DNA of 64,000 nucleotides from Methylosinus sp. Ce-a6 (lineage in GTDB: Bacteria > Pseudomonadota > Alphaproteobacteria > Rhizobiales > Beijerinckiaceae), in contig NZ_BGJX01000019.1 of assembly GCF_009811655.1 (NCBI RefSeq), forward strand, positions 23,031-87,030, written 5' to 3'. The notes beneath the pieces were generated by a model. That model made no database searches and was not told where the DNA came from. It saw only the letters and a list, made by a program, of their open reading frames with translations. How positions within the stretch are numbered: the first letter of the stretch is position 1; the number at the start of each line of letters is the position of its first letter. Shown here piece after piece: positions 25,907 through 34,980 of the stretch. The position numbers were made by a program, and so were the translations under genes.

Positions 25907-25991
25907 CGGCGGCGGCAGACCAACTTTCCATTCGGAGCGAATTCTCGTCGCGCGAACGACGCCGTTCGAGCGGAAAGCGCTGTAAGGGCTA

Positions 25992-26048
25992 TTCGAGTTC
26001 GCATATCCTTTTTGCGAAAACCGCTTCGCGCTTTTCGGGAACATGCTC
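25992..26048. repeat. Intergenic repeat ending GGGAACATGCTC
   Basis: Contains GAAAACCGCTTCGCGCTTTTC then GGGAACATGCTC. A near copy lies at 59152-59221, with partial or degenerate relatives at about 10748-10793 (reverse) and 21658-21700. It lies in the 330-base gap between rsmE and the next small gene, where I see nothing else coding. Confidence 0.75.
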
Positions 26049-26236
26049 CAAGCGACACGATCCTGCCACGATTGTTCGACTGTATTGCGCCCTAAGTGGT
26101 CGCCGCCGTGTGACCTCTCGCGTCGAAGCGTGCGAAGTAACGAGTTGGTAAACATCGGGCGGCAACATCGACGAGGGGCGCCAAATCGCTTCGGCTCGAT
26201 TGTTGCGATGCGAGGCATTTCGAGGCTTATCTGCGA

Positions 26237-26545
26237 ATGACCGTTTTTTCCGCCGAACCTCTCGGGCTCGACGTCCGTCGTCTTTTCGTCTGCCTCTGCC
26301 TCTGCGCCGCCATTGGCGCGCCGCCGGCGCAGGCGCAGACCACGGGGTCGATTTCTTCCGGCGGCCGATGCGCCCGTTTCGGCGAGGGCTTCGTCCCGGT
26401 TTCCGGCTCCGACAATTGCGTGCGTCTCGGCGGCCATGTGCGCGCCGGGGGCCTCGGTGGGCCGGTCTGGGCGCAGGACGGCATGCGGCCGATCGGCCAT
26501 TCTTACGTGCGCGCGCCGGGAGCGCCCGGCCTCTACGCGCGCTGA
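26237..26545 (+). CDS. Small secreted protein with a porin-like N-terminal motif
   Basis: A 102-residue protein with a signal peptide ending near PPAQAQ. The mature part contains CARFGEGFVPVSGSDNCVRLGG, shown here as CARFGEGF and DNCVRLGGHVRAG. This parallels the two-cysteine N-terminal hairpin of Porin_2 proteins; the porin at 10909-12579 has CDQYGSAF and NTCLRIGG. No barrel follows. It may be an independent small envelope protein or a degenerate porin start. Confidence 0.65.
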   Translation: MTVFSAEPLGLDVRRLFVCLCLCAAIGAPPAQAQTTGSISSGGRCARFGEGFVPVSGSDNCVRLGGHVRAGGLGGPVWAQDGMRPIGHSYVRAPGAPGLYAR

Positions 26546-26583
26546 ACGCCGTCCGCCCCTTTTTCGGCGCGGGCGTCGCTCCC

Positions 26584-27957
26584 TTACAACAAGCAGTCCT
26601 CGAAGGCCGGATCGACCGAACGGCCCCAGCGGCCGTGATAGGCCTCGAGCCGCCGCTCCGCGAGCGTGCGGCCGCTCTCGGCGATCTCCTCCAGCGGCGC
26701 GAGATAGATGGTCTCGTCCCGTCCCCGCGCGTCGCGCTTCGCCCGTCGCGAGAGCCCGCCGCGGGCGAGCGCCAGCATGTCCCGCGCAATGTCGAGCGCC
26801 CGGCGGCCGCGAATGCGCGCCTCGAGCGCGAGCCGCGGAACCTCGGCGCGCAGCGCATCGCGATCCTCGGCGCTCCAACCTTCGATGAGAGCGAGAGCGC
26901 CGTCGAGCGCCGTCTGGTCGTAGAAGAGCCCGACGAAGAGCGCCGGCAGGGCGGCCATATGGGAGCGCGGTCCGCCGTCGGCGCCGCGCATTTCCAGATA
27001 GCGCTTCAGCCGCGCCTCCGGGAAGATCGCGCCGAGATGATTGGCCCAGTCCGACATTGTCGCGCGCTCGCCGGGCAGCGCGGCGAGCCTTCCGTCCAGC
27101 AGGTCGCGGAAGCTCGCGCCGGCGACGTCGTGATACACCTCGCCGCGCTTGACGAAATAGAGCGGCACATCCAGCGCATAATCCACATAGCGCTCGAAGC
27201 CCATGCCGGGCTCGAAGGCGAAGGGCAGCATTCCGGTGCGGGCGGCGTCGGTGTCGCGCCAGATCTGCGAGCGCTGCGACAAGAGGCCCGTCGGCTCGCC
27301 GTCGATGAAGGGCGAATTGGCGAAGAGCGCGGTGACGATCGGCTGCAGCGCGAGGCCGACGCGCAGCTTGTCGACCATGTCCTTCTCGGAGGTGAAGTCG
27401 AGATTGACCTGAATGGTCGCCGTGCGGAACATCATGTCGAGGCCGAGCGAGCCGACCTTTGGCATATAGGCCGCCATTATGGCGTAGCGCTGCTTGGGCA
27501 TGGCGGGCGTCTCGGCGCGCCGCCATTTCGGGCTCGCCCCGAGATCGAGAAAGGAGACGCCGAAGCGTCGCGCGACCGGCTCCAGCGCGGCGAAATGGGC
27601 GTCGAGCTCGGCCTTCGTGTCATGGACCGTGGGCAATGGCGCGCCGGACAGCTCGAACTGGCCGCCCGGCTCCAGCGACACCGCCCCGAGGCCATGCGGA
27701 TCATAGAGGCCGATGATCGCCCCGCGGTCGGTGATCGGCTCCCAGCCGAGCGCGGCGCCCAGCCCCTCGAGCAGATTCTCTATGCCGCCGGCCGGGGATC
27801 GATAGGGGACCGGCGCGCGGCTCGCGCCGAAAAACGGGATCTTCTCATGCTCCGTCCCGACATTGAGATCGTCGGGCGTCTTGATTCCAGCCTCCAACCA
27901 CTCCACGAGCGCATTGCGCGACGTGATCGGCGTCGTATCGTTTACGTCGCGAGCCAT
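26584..27957 (-). CDS. gshA: Glutamate-cysteine ligase, plant/alphaproteobacterial type
   Basis: A 457-residue enzyme catalysing the first step of glutathione synthesis, ATP-dependent coupling of glutamate and cysteine. Family signatures include GTEHEKIPFF near the N-terminus, GQFELSGAPLPTVHDTKAEL and a C-terminal region with EMRGADGGPRSHMAALPALF. The start at 27957 (MARDVNDTTPIT) gives the usual length; a longer frame to 28080 has an unlikely basic extension. Confidence 0.95.
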   Translation of the reverse strand: MARDVNDTTPITSRNALVEWLEAGIKTPDDLNVGTEHEKIPFFGASRAPVPYRSPAGGIENLLEGLGAALGWEPITDRGAIIGLYDPHGLGAVSLEPGGQFELSGAPLPTVHDTKAELDAHFAALEPVARRFGVSFLDLGASPKWRRAETPAMPKQRYAIMAAYMPKVGSLGLDMMFRTATIQVNLDFTSEKDMVDKLRVGLALQPIVTALFANSPFIDGEPTGLLSQRSQIWRDTDAARTGMLPFAFEPGMGFERYVDYALDVPLYFVKRGEVYHDVAGASFRDLLDGRLAALPGERATMSDWANHLGAIFPEARLKRYLEMRGADGGPRSHMAALPALFVGLFYDQTALDGALALIEGWSAEDRDALRAEVPRLALEARIRGRRALDIARDMLALARGGLSRRAKRDARGRDETIYLAPLEEIAESGRTLAERRLEAYHGRWGRSVDPAFEDCLL

Positions 27958-27987
27958 CAGCAACTTTCGGTGAGGACCGGCGCAAAA

Positions 27988-28161
27988 ATGGCGCGGCGGC
28001 CCGTATTTGTCGACATCCCTTCCGGCGGGCGCGAAAGGGCGGGCGAGAACGACAGCGCTTCCGGCCTCGCGGCGAAGCAATATGCGTTCCGGCTGCTTGA
28101 ATTGGCGGAAAAGCCGCCCGCGCGCAAGGCCGCCCCGGCGCAGCGGGCGCGATGGCGCTGA
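27988..28161 (+). CDS. Possible small basic protein, 57 aa
   Basis: An open frame with coding-like codon use, starting MARRPVFVDIPSGGRERAG and ending with a Lys/Arg/Pro/Ala-rich tail. GAGGA lies about 11 bases upstream of the ATG, rather far. It is divergent from gshA, in a 324-base interval that otherwise shows no gene before the pilin at 28282. It could equally be chance in GC-rich DNA. Confidence 0.3.
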   Translation: MARRPVFVDIPSGGRERAGENDSASGLAAKQYAFRLLELAEKPPARKAAPAQRARWR

Positions 28162-28281
28162 GAGGCTTAACTTTTTCGAGACGAATTATGCTTATCTTTC
28201 GGCAATCGTCCCGACCGCGGGCGCCGCGACGGGCGAGAAGACGACGCCAGTTTCGGCCGGACCGCTCGAGGATTTTGACCT

Positions 28282-28449
28282 ATGCCGAATTGGCTGCCAC
28301 GATTTCTCGCCGACGAAAGCGGAGCGACGACGATCGAATATGCGTTGATCGGCGTCTTCCTCTCCATCGTGATCCTGGGGGCGACGCGCATCATCGGCAC
28401 GACATTGTCGGGCGCCTATTATCTGCCCGTCGCCAATAATCTGACCTGA
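28282..28449 (+). CDS. Flp/Fap-type pilin (type IVb), 55 aa
   Basis: The translation contains FLADESGATTIEYALIGVFL, the class signature of Flp prepilins. A short leader ends in Gly14; cleavage before Ala15 puts Glu at position +5, followed by a hydrophobic helix (ALIGVFLSIVILGATRIIG). Length and arrangement are typical of tight-adherence pilins. GAGGA precedes the ATG. None of the tad/cpa assembly genes is in the window, so the pilin is an orphan here and needs machinery encoded elsewhere. Confidence 0.88.
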   Translation: MPNWLPRFLADESGATTIEYALIGVFLSIVILGATRIIGTTLSGAYYLPVANNLT

Positions 28450-28453
28450 GCCG

Positions 28454-29137
28454 TCAGCTCTTCGCCGAAGCGAAAATCCGCCCCAGCAATGCGTCGAGAT
28501 CGGTCTGCCGCACGGCGTCGGCCGAAGTCGGGGCCGCGAGCGTCGCGCGGATCGTCTCCAGCGCGTCTTGCGGCGTTTCGGCGGCTTGCTCCGCCGGCTG
28601 CGGCTGCGGCTGCGGAGACGGGGGTTTTCCAAAAAATGTCGCGATGAGCCCGCTCAGCCAGCCGCCGGAGCGCGCCGGAGCCGCAGGGGCGGGCTGCTCG
28701 GTGGGACGCTCCGTTCGGCTGTCCAGCGCGGCGCCGAGCCCGCCGGCCGCGACCGAGACGAGGACCGGCAACAGGCGCTGCAGCACATCCGCGCGCAGCC
28801 CGCTCTCGCGCGCGACGAGCTGCGAGACCTCGCCGGCGGCCGAGGCGGAGCCGAACAAATGCGCGACGATGGCGTCGCCGCCTTCGACGCTCGCCTGCGC
28901 ATGGGCCTCGTCGGCGCTTTCGAAGGCGGCGCGGTGAGCCGGCTCATTGGCGGCGTCGATGACCGAGCGCAGCGATTGCGGCTCCTCGGCCGCCTTTCGC
29001 AACGCCGCGACCAGCGCCGGCAGCAGCGCCTCGACGGCCGATCGCGTCTGCCAGGACGCGAGGCCGAAGCGATTCGAGAGATTTTCGATGATCTGGCCGC
29101 TTTGGGCGGACTGTATTATATCGACGATATTCGACAC
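28454..29137 (-). CDS. DUF937 domain protein
   Basis: A 227-residue protein resembling the DUF937/YidB group. It has an alpha-helical N-terminus (VDIIQSAQSGQIIENLSNRF, ALLPALVAALRKAAEEP), a helix-glycine segment (RLLPVLVSVAAGGLGAAL), then a proline/glutamine-rich linker (PSPQPQPQPAEQ) and a C-terminal helix (LDALLGRIFAS). Function unknown. It is convergent with the pilin gene, separated by four bases. Confidence 0.75.
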   Translation of the reverse strand: MSNIVDIIQSAQSGQIIENLSNRFGLASWQTRSAVEALLPALVAALRKAAEEPQSLRSVIDAANEPAHRAAFESADEAHAQASVEGGDAIVAHLFGSASAAGEVSQLVARESGLRADVLQRLLPVLVSVAAGGLGAALDSRTERPTEQPAPAAPARSGGWLSGLIATFFGKPPSPQPQPQPAEQAAETPQDALETIRATLAAPTSADAVRQTDLDALLGRIFASAKS

Positions 29138-29373
29138 ATTCGCCTCCGTCCCCTTATCGGGCCGCGAGACATTCCCGCTATCGCGCGGCCAGTCTTCGTC
29201 GACGCATGTCTAGCAGATTTCCGGGCGGGCCGCGAGGGAGCGAAGGCGACGGTTTCATCCTCTCCTTCGAGTGGAGGGTCGGCCGACGCCTTCGGCTTGA
29301 CACTCATCTCCACGCGGGACATCACAGCCCGGCGCACATTCGGCCGTCCCCTTCGATAAAGAGGCGCTAGAGA

Positions 29374-30345
29374 ATGAATATTCAGCATCGCCCGTCGCAG
29401 AAGCCGCCGTTGAAGATCCTGCTCTGCTCGCCGCGCGGCTTCTGCGCCGGCGTGGTGCGGGCGATCGACGCGGTGGAGCGGGCGCTCGCCAAATTCGGGC
29501 CGCCCGTCTATGTGCGCCATGAGATCGTCCATAATCGCTATGTGGTCGAGGCGCTGAAGGCCAAGGGCGCGATCTTCGTCGAGGAGCTCGAGGAGGTGCC
29601 GGACACGTCGGCGCCGGTGATCTTCTCCGCCCATGGCGTCGCGAAATCCGTCTCCGCCGAGGCCGCCTCGCGCGACCTTCTCGCCATAGACGCCACTTGC
29701 CCGCTGGTGACCAAGGTCCATCGCGAGGCGGAAATCCATCACAAGCGCGGCCGCAAAGTGCTGCTCGTCGGCCATTCCGGCCATCCGGAGGTGGTCGGCA
29801 CCATGGGTCAGCTGCCGCCGGGCGCGGTGGTGCTCGTCGAATCGGTCGCGGCGGTGGAGGAGCTGCGGCTCGAGGACGTGGCCGATCTCGCCTATGTCAC
29901 CCAGACCACTCTGTCGCTCGACGATTCGCAGGAGATCGTGAGCGCGCTGACGCGGCGCTTCCCGCAGATCGTCGGTCCCCATAAGGAGGACATCTGCTAT
30001 GCGACGACAAATCGGCAGGCCGCCGTCAAGAAGGTCGCGCCGCAGGTCGAGGCGGTGATCGTCGTCGGCTCGCCCAACTCCTCCAATTCGCAGCGCCTGC
30101 GCGAGGTGGCCGAGCGCGCCGGCGCGCCGGCTCAGCTCGTCCAGGGCCGCAGCGAGATCGATTGGAGCATGTTCACCGGCATAGCAACGCTCGGCATCAG
30201 CGCCGGGGCCTCGGCTCCGGAGGTGCTCGTCGAGGAGATCATGGAGGCTTTCGCCGAGCGCTACGAGATCGCCGTCGAGACCGTCTCCGCCGCCGAGGAG
30301 GATGTCGCCTTCCCGCTTCCCAAGGAGCTGCGCGCGCACGCCTAA
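29374..30345 (+). CDS. ispH: 4-hydroxy-3-methylbut-2-enyl diphosphate reductase
   Basis: A 323-residue iron-sulfur enzyme, the last step of the MEP isoprenoid pathway, yielding IPP and DMAPP. The three cluster cysteines are C24 ([14 protein letters not shown]), C109 ([11 protein letters not shown]) and C208 ([10 protein letters not shown]). Substrate-binding residues are visible in [20 protein letters not shown] and SAGASAPE. First of the ispH-thrB-rnhA group. Confidence 0.97.
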   Translation: MNIQHRPSQKPPLKILLCSPRGFCAGVVRAIDAVERALAKFGPPVYVRHEIVHNRYVVEALKAKGAIFVEELEEVPDTSAPVIFSAHGVAKSVSAEAASRDLLAIDATCPLVTKVHREAEIHHKRGRKVLLVGHSGHPEVVGTMGQLPPGAVVLVESVAAVEELRLEDVADLAYVTQTTLSLDDSQEIVSALTRRFPQIVGPHKEDICYATTNRQAAVKKVAPQVEAVIVVGSPNSSNSQRLREVAERAGAPAQLVQGRSEIDWSMFTGIATLGISAGASAPEVLVEEIMEAFAERYEIAVETVSAAEEDVAFPLPKELRAHA

Positions 30346-30388
30346 AGGCGCGCCCGACGCTTCGCTTTCCTCCAACCGCGCTGATGTC

Positions 30389-31354
30389 ATGGCCGTCTAT
30401 ACGGATGTCGACGACGAGGAGCTGATCGCCTTTCTCGCCGGCTACGACCTCGGCGAGCTCCTGTCCTGCAAGGGCATCGCCGAGGGCGTCGAGAACTCCA
30501 ACTATTTCCTGCATACGAGCGGCGGCAGCTTCATTCTCACGCTCTATGAGAAGCGCGTCGCCGAGGCGGACCTTCCCTTCTTCATCGGACTGATGGAGCA
30601 TCTTTCCGCGAAGGGGCTGGTCTGTCCCCAGCCGGTGCGCGACCGCGCCGGCTCCGCGCTCGGGCGGCTCGCCGGGCGACCGGCGGCGATCGTCACCTTT
30701 CTCGAGGGCTATTCCGTCCATCATCCGGAGGCCGCCCATTGCGCGCGCCTCGGCGAGGCGCTGGCGCAATTGCATCTTTCCGGCGCGGATTTTCCGCTGC
30801 GCCGCGCCAACGCCCTCTCGGTCGGCGGCTGGCGCCCCCTCTATGCGCCCTGCGCCGCGCGCGCGGGAGAGGTGGCGGAGGATTTGGGCGAGATCGTCGC
30901 CGCCGAGCTCGACCAGCTCGAGCGCGATTGGCCGAAGGGCCTGCCCGAGGGCGTCATCCACGCCGATCTCTTCCCGGACAATGTGTTCTTCCTCGGCGAT
31001 CGGATCTCCGGCCTCATCGACTTCTATTTCGCCTGCGTCGATTCGCTCGCCTATGACCTCGCCGTCTGCCTGAACGCCTGGTGCTTCGACGCGGCCGGGA
31101 CTTACGACCCCGAAAAAGGCGCGGCGCTGCTCGACTCCTACGCCCGCGCCCGCCCGCTGACCGCGGCGGAGGTCGAGGCTTTTCCGCTGCTCGCGCGCGG
31201 CGCCGCGCTGCGCTTCCTGCTGACGCGTTTCGTCGATTGGCTCGACGTGCCGCCGGGCGCGCTGGTCAGGCCGAAGGATCCGCGCGAATATCTCGCCCGC
31301 CTGCGCTTCCACAGGACGATCCGCGCCGCAAGCGATTACGGCCTTCGCGCGTGA
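30389..31354 (+). CDS. thrB: Homoserine kinase (ThrB, APH-fold)
   Basis: A 321-residue kinase of the aminoglycoside-phosphotransferase fold used for homoserine in Rhizobiales. It begins [12 protein letters not shown]. Signatures are [19 protein letters not shown] (nucleotide binding), the catalytic loop [16 protein letters not shown] and the metal-binding IDFYFACVD. It makes O-phosphohomoserine for threonine synthase, encoded about 26 kb away at 56988. Its stop overlaps the rnhA start. Confidence 0.95.
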   Translation: MAVYTDVDDEELIAFLAGYDLGELLSCKGIAEGVENSNYFLHTSGGSFILTLYEKRVAEADLPFFIGLMEHLSAKGLVCPQPVRDRAGSALGRLAGRPAAIVTFLEGYSVHHPEAAHCARLGEALAQLHLSGADFPLRRANALSVGGWRPLYAPCAARAGEVAEDLGEIVAAELDQLERDWPKGLPEGVIHADLFPDNVFFLGDRISGLIDFYFACVDSLAYDLAVCLNAWCFDAAGTYDPEKGAALLDSYARARPLTAAEVEAFPLLARGAALRFLLTRFVDWLDVPPGALVRPKDPREYLARLRFHRTIRAASDYGLRA

Positions 31355-31800
31355 GCGGGCGCGTCGCCATCTGGACCGACGGCGCCTGTTCGGGAAATCC
31401 GGGCCCCGGCGGCTGGGGCGCGATATTGCGTTTCGGCGAGCGCGAGAAGGAGCTCAGCGGCGGCGAGGCGGCGACCACCAACAACCGCATGGAGCTCACC
31501 GCGGCGATCGAGGCGCTCGAGGCGCTGACGCGCCCCTGCCATGTCGATCTGCACACCGACTCGCAATATTTGCGCGACGGAATCATGTCGTGGCTGAAGG
31601 GTTGGAAGGCGCGCGGCTGGAAGACGGCCGACCGCAAGCCGGTGAAGAATGTCGATCTCTGGACGCGCCTCGACGCCGCGACCGAGCGGCACGAAGTGGC
31701 GTGGCATTGGGTGCGCGGCCACGCCGGAGACGAGATGAACGAGCGCGCCGACGCGCTCGCAAGAAAGGGAATGGCGCCGTTTCGGGCGAAAGCGCGCTGA
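31351..31800 (+). CDS. rnhA: Ribonuclease HI
   Basis: A 149-residue endonuclease for RNA in RNA-DNA hybrids. The four acidic active-site positions are visible in [41 protein letters not shown] and the C-terminal [11 protein letters not shown]. The basic handle is present ([20 protein letters not shown]). It starts at GTG in a GTGA overlap with thrB and is followed by a strong terminator. Confidence 0.97.
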   Translation: MSGRVAIWTDGACSGNPGPGGWGAILRFGEREKELSGGEAATTNNRMELTAAIEALEALTRPCHVDLHTDSQYLRDGIMSWLKGWKARGWKTADRKPVKNVDLWTRLDAATERHEVAWHWVRGHAGDEMNERADALARKGMAPFRAKAR

Positions 31801-31875
31801 AAGGCGCTCCGGCGCCCCTTGCCGGACGAGACTCTAAATACCATATCAGTTCGAGCAGAGCTCTTCTTCCACTCC

Positions 31876-31905
31876 GGGCGCGGCCGAGGCCGCGCCCTTC
31901 TTATT
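31876..31905 (+). terminator. Rho-independent terminator after rnhA
   Basis: Perfect stem GGGCGCGGCC/GGCCGCGCCC followed by TTCTTATT. It ends the ispH-thrB-rnhA transcript. Confidence 0.85.
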
Positions 31906-31996
31906 GTACGCATCGCACGCGATGAAAAAGCGCGCGGGGACGCTGCTACTCGCGATGCGGTTCTGCGGAAAACGAAGCCGATCAGCCGATGCCGGA

Positions 31997-32797
31997 TCAG
32001 TCCAGCGTCAGCGGCAGCTCGATGCCGCCTTTCTCGGTGCGGATCGTCGCGCGGGCGGCGATGGCGCCCTCCTGCTTTCCTTCGCCGAGCTTCAGCTCGA
32101 AGCCGCCTTTGCCGTCGGCGGCGCTGTCGATGACATAGGGCTCGGGCGCCTCGACGAAGAGGTCCGAGGCGCTCCCCGGTCCGAGATAGCGCAGCCGCCA
32201 GGCGCCGGGGCCCGCGCGCGCGGCTTCCACGAAACGCGTCGCCTCGCCGGCGTCGATCGGGCGCGGAACGAGAGTCTCCGCCGCCGCGAGCCTCGAGGCG
32301 AAGGGCGAGGTCCCCGTGGGCGGCAGAGCGAGGGACAGCTTCGCCTTGACCGGCAGGCAGATTTTCGCGCAGGCGGCATAGTCCAGAGTGAGCTTCAGCA
32401 CGACGGGCTCGCCCGCCGCCTTCGGCGTCACACGCAGCGGAAAGACGACGCTTTCGTCATAGCCCGCGACGGTCATTCCGGCTTCGACGATATGCTTGGG
32501 CGCGGGATAGAGCGTCTCCACCGCGGCGACATTTTCCGAGCCCGAGAAATCGAGGACGGGCGGCGCGCCGGCGTCGCCGGGATTGCGCCAATAGGTCACT
32601 GTCCCCGGATCGAGCGCGATCTCGAGGCCGACGCGATAGACGCCGCCGTCCGGCGCGCCCGCCGAGAGGAGGCGGGCCGCCGAATGGGCGGCGCGGGCGG
32701 CGGGGGAGGCGAAGGCCGTCTCCTGCGCCGGCGCTGGGCGCGGCGCGGCGAGAAGGGTGAGGGCGAGCGCGACCGTCGTCAGATTTCGAATGTGCAT
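31997..32797 (-). CDS. Periplasmic DsbD N-terminal-like domain protein
   Basis: A 266-residue protein with a signal peptide (MHIRNLTTVALALTLLAAP, cleavage near APAQE). It resembles the immunoglobulin-like DsbD alpha domain (YRVGLEIALDPGTVTYWRNPG, LTLDYAACAKICLPVKAKL). The pair in ACAKICLP corresponds to the redox CxxxxC-type motif of that domain. No transmembrane or thioredoxin part of DsbD is attached, so it would act as a free periplasmic thiol protein. The start at 32797 is set by the signal peptide. Confidence 0.85.
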   Translation of the reverse strand: MHIRNLTTVALALTLLAAPRPAPAQETAFASPAARAAHSAARLLSAGAPDGGVYRVGLEIALDPGTVTYWRNPGDAGAPPVLDFSGSENVAAVETLYPAPKHIVEAGMTVAGYDESVVFPLRVTPKAAGEPVVLKLTLDYAACAKICLPVKAKLSLALPPTGTSPFASRLAAAETLVPRPIDAGEATRFVEAARAGPGAWRLRYLGPGSASDLFVEAPEPYVIDSAADGKGGFELKLGEGKQEGAIAARATIRTEKGGIELPLTLD

Positions 32798-32875
32798 CAG
32801 AGTCCTCGGGACGCCCCCGCGCCACTTTTTCCTTCGGCGCTTGTTCTGAATGGGCGCCGCGGGTAGTATGACCCT

Positions 32876-33607
32876 ATGAGCCCGGTCGGCAAGAAACAAG
32901 GCCTCGAGAATTCGGCCGCCCGCGCAGCCCGGCGGCCGGCGGGCGGGCGCGCCGCCGGCTCCTCCGCGCCGATCATCCGCGGCCTCGAGGCGGGGCGCGA
33001 AAAGGGCGCGGGCTCCAAATCCTCCGGACGGCGCTATCTCGACGGGCAGATGCTCGTCGCCATGCCCGGCATGGCCGATCAGCGCTTCGCCCGCTCGGTC
33101 ATCTATCTCTGCGCCCATTCGGAAGACGGCGCCATGGGCATCGTCGTCAACCAGCCCTCGCAGGTCCGCAATTTCCCCGATCTCCTGGTGCAGCTTCAGA
33201 TCATCGCGCCGCAGGAGCGCATCAGCCTGCCCAAGGAGACCGAGAGCATTCAAGTGCTGCAGGGCGGCCCGGTGCAGACCGACCGCGGCTTCGTGCTGCA
33301 TTCCTCGGATTTCTTCATCGACAATTCGACGCTGCCGATCGACGACGGCGTGTCGCTGACCGCGACGATCGACATTCTGCGCGCCATCGCCGCCGGCGAG
33401 GGGCCGCATCAGGCGCTGCTGGCGCTGGGCTACGCCGGTTGGGATCCCGGCCAGCTCGAGAATGAAATCCAGCACAATGGCTGGCTCAACTGCCCGGCGG
33501 ACCCGTCCATTCTCTTCGACAGCGACCTCGAGTCGAAATATGCGCGCGCGCTGCGCTTGATCGGCATTGATCCGGCGCGGCTGTCCTCGGCCGCGGGACA
33601 TGCATGA
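32876..33607 (+). CDS. YqgE/AlgH family protein
   Basis: A 243-residue protein with the DUF179 core: [57 protein letters not shown] and [18 protein letters not shown]. The first 55 or so residues are a low-complexity basic extension; a later start is possible. Molecular function is not established for the family. It is divergent from the DsbD-like gene with 78 bases between them. Confidence 0.92.
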   Translation: MSPVGKKQGLENSAARAARRPAGGRAAGSSAPIIRGLEAGREKGAGSKSSGRRYLDGQMLVAMPGMADQRFARSVIYLCAHSEDGAMGIVVNQPSQVRNFPDLLVQLQIIAPQERISLPKETESIQVLQGGPVQTDRGFVLHSSDFFIDNSTLPIDDGVSLTATIDILRAIAAGEGPHQALLALGYAGWDPGQLENEIQHNGWLNCPADPSILFDSDLESKYARALRLIGIDPARLSSAAGHA

Positions 33608-33613
33608 GTGAGT

Positions 33614-33671
33614 AGTGAGTGGTGAGTAGGGCGAGCTTCTATTATTTACTACGCCCTACTCACCACTCACT
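33614..33671. terminator. Perfect 20-bp inverted repeat between convergent genes
   Basis: Arms 33614-33633 and 33652-33671 are exact complements, AGTGAGTGGTGAGTAGGGCG on the left, with an AT-rich 18-base loop. It lies immediately after the YqgE gene and six bases before the end of the GT2 gene on the other strand, so it probably terminates or protects both transcripts. Confidence 0.7.
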
Positions 33672-33676
33672 GCCCT

Positions 33677-34975
33677 TCACTCCGCTTCCTGAATCCGCGC
33701 CGGCGCCGGCGCATGTTCCGTCTTGGGCGTGCGCTTGAAGGTGGATTTGCGGCCGCGCATCGTCTGCAGGATTTTCGCGCCATTCGAGAAGGCGAGATAG
33801 ATCATCAGCGGCGGCACCGAGACCATCGTCTTTCCATAATCGCCGAGCGCGCCGCGCTTCAGCGCCAGATAGGGCGGCAGCGTGAAGCCGAGAACGACGA
33901 CGAGCGTCTCGGCGAGGATGAGCTCGACCACCGGCAGATAGGGCGCGAGCGAGCCGCGCATCAGCGCGCCGAGCGCCAGCGCGATGATGCCGATCGCCGC
34001 CGTCGGAAAGAAGATCTGGTGCACGATGAGCACGATCGCCGCGACGCGCCGCGTCAGCGACCAGGGCGCGTTCCACAAGGGCAGCACGGTCTTCTGCGCG
34101 ACCTGCACGAAGCCGTTGGACCAGCGCCGCTGCTGGCGGCGATAGTCGCGCAGCCCCTCCGGCACCTGGCCGGGAATGGGCGGCTCGGAGACGAAGATTC
34201 CATGCCAGCCGCCGAGCGCGGCGCGCACGGTGAGGTCGAGATCCTCGCAGAGCGAATAATCGGACCAGCCGCCGGCCGCGTCGATCGTCGCGCGCCGCCA
34301 AATGCCGCCCGTGCCGTTGAACTGGAACAGCCAGCCGGCGAGCGCGCGCGTGCGCTGCTCGACGAGGAAATGCCCGTCCTGCACGAGGCCCTGCGCGCGC
34401 GTCAGCCAATTCTTGCGGTAATTGGAAAATTCGCAGCGCGATTGCACGAAGCCGGCGCGATCGTCCTTCACCAGCAGCGGCACGGTTCGGCGCAGCCAGT
34501 TCGGCGGCGGGCGGAAATCGGCGTCGAGCATGGCGACGAAAGGCGCGTCGAAGAGCTTCAGCCCCTCGGCGCAGGCGCCCGCCTTGAAGCCGGAGCGATC
34601 GGCGCGGCGCACATGATGAATGTCGACGCCTCTGGCGCGCAATTCGATCGCCACGGCTTCGGCGCGCTGCGGCGTCTCGTCGGTCGAATCGTCGAGCAAT
34701 TGAATGTGCAGCCGGTCCTTCGGCCAATCGAGCTCGGCGACGCAGCGCAGCGCCTGCTCGGTCACCTCGGCCTCGTTGAAGACGGGGATTTGCAGCAGCA
34801 CATGCGGCAGCTCCTCCTCGGCCAAGAGGATCGGCTCGGGGTCGCGCGCGCCGCGCAATTGATCGTAGAGGAAGCGCGCGATGATGGCGACGAAGCCCGC
34901 GCCGATCAGGATCATGATCAGCGCCGCGGCCAGCCAGACGCTGTCGACGAGAAACTGCAGAAGTGCGAGGATCAA
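33677..34975 (-). CDS. Membrane glycosyltransferase family 2 (cellulose-synthase-like)
   Basis: A 432-residue enzyme with an N-terminal membrane segment, a cytosolic GT-A domain and C-terminal membrane helices. The catalytic set is present: DDSTDET, DADFRPPPNW, CEDLDLTVR and QQRRW (the Q/RxxRW motif). It is therefore expected to be active on a lipid or polysaccharide acceptor at the inner membrane. I chose a TTG start at 34975, five bases after the preceding stop and downstream of AAGGA. It is the last gene of the ACP-ketosynthase-glycosyltransferase operon. Confidence 0.87.
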   Translation of the reverse strand: MILALLQFLVDSVWLAAALIMILIGAGFVAIIARFLYDQLRGARDPEPILLAEEELPHVLLQIPVFNEAEVTEQALRCVAELDWPKDRLHIQLLDDSTDETPQRAEAVAIELRARGVDIHHVRRADRSGFKAGACAEGLKLFDAPFVAMLDADFRPPPNWLRRTVPLLVKDDRAGFVQSRCEFSNYRKNWLTRAQGLVQDGHFLVEQRTRALAGWLFQFNGTGGIWRRATIDAAGGWSDYSLCEDLDLTVRAALGGWHGIFVSEPPIPGQVPEGLRDYRRQQRRWSNGFVQVAQKTVLPLWNAPWSLTRRVAAIVLIVHQIFFPTAAIGIIALALGALMRGSLAPYLPVVELILAETLVVVLGFTLPPYLALKRGALGDYGKTMVSVPPLMIYLAFSNGAKILQTMRGRKSTFKRTPKTEHAPAPARIQEAE

Positions 34976-34980
34976 GCGTT

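Noticed and set aside
26200..28161. A 653-residue plus-strand frame antisense to gshA
   Set aside because: Antisense shadow typical of GC-rich genes, with no family resemblance; at most its last 57 codons might be used.
31997..33601. A 534-residue minus-strand frame spanning yqgE and the DsbD-like gene
   Set aside because: The first half is the antisense shadow of yqgE; a signal peptide marks the true start at 32797.
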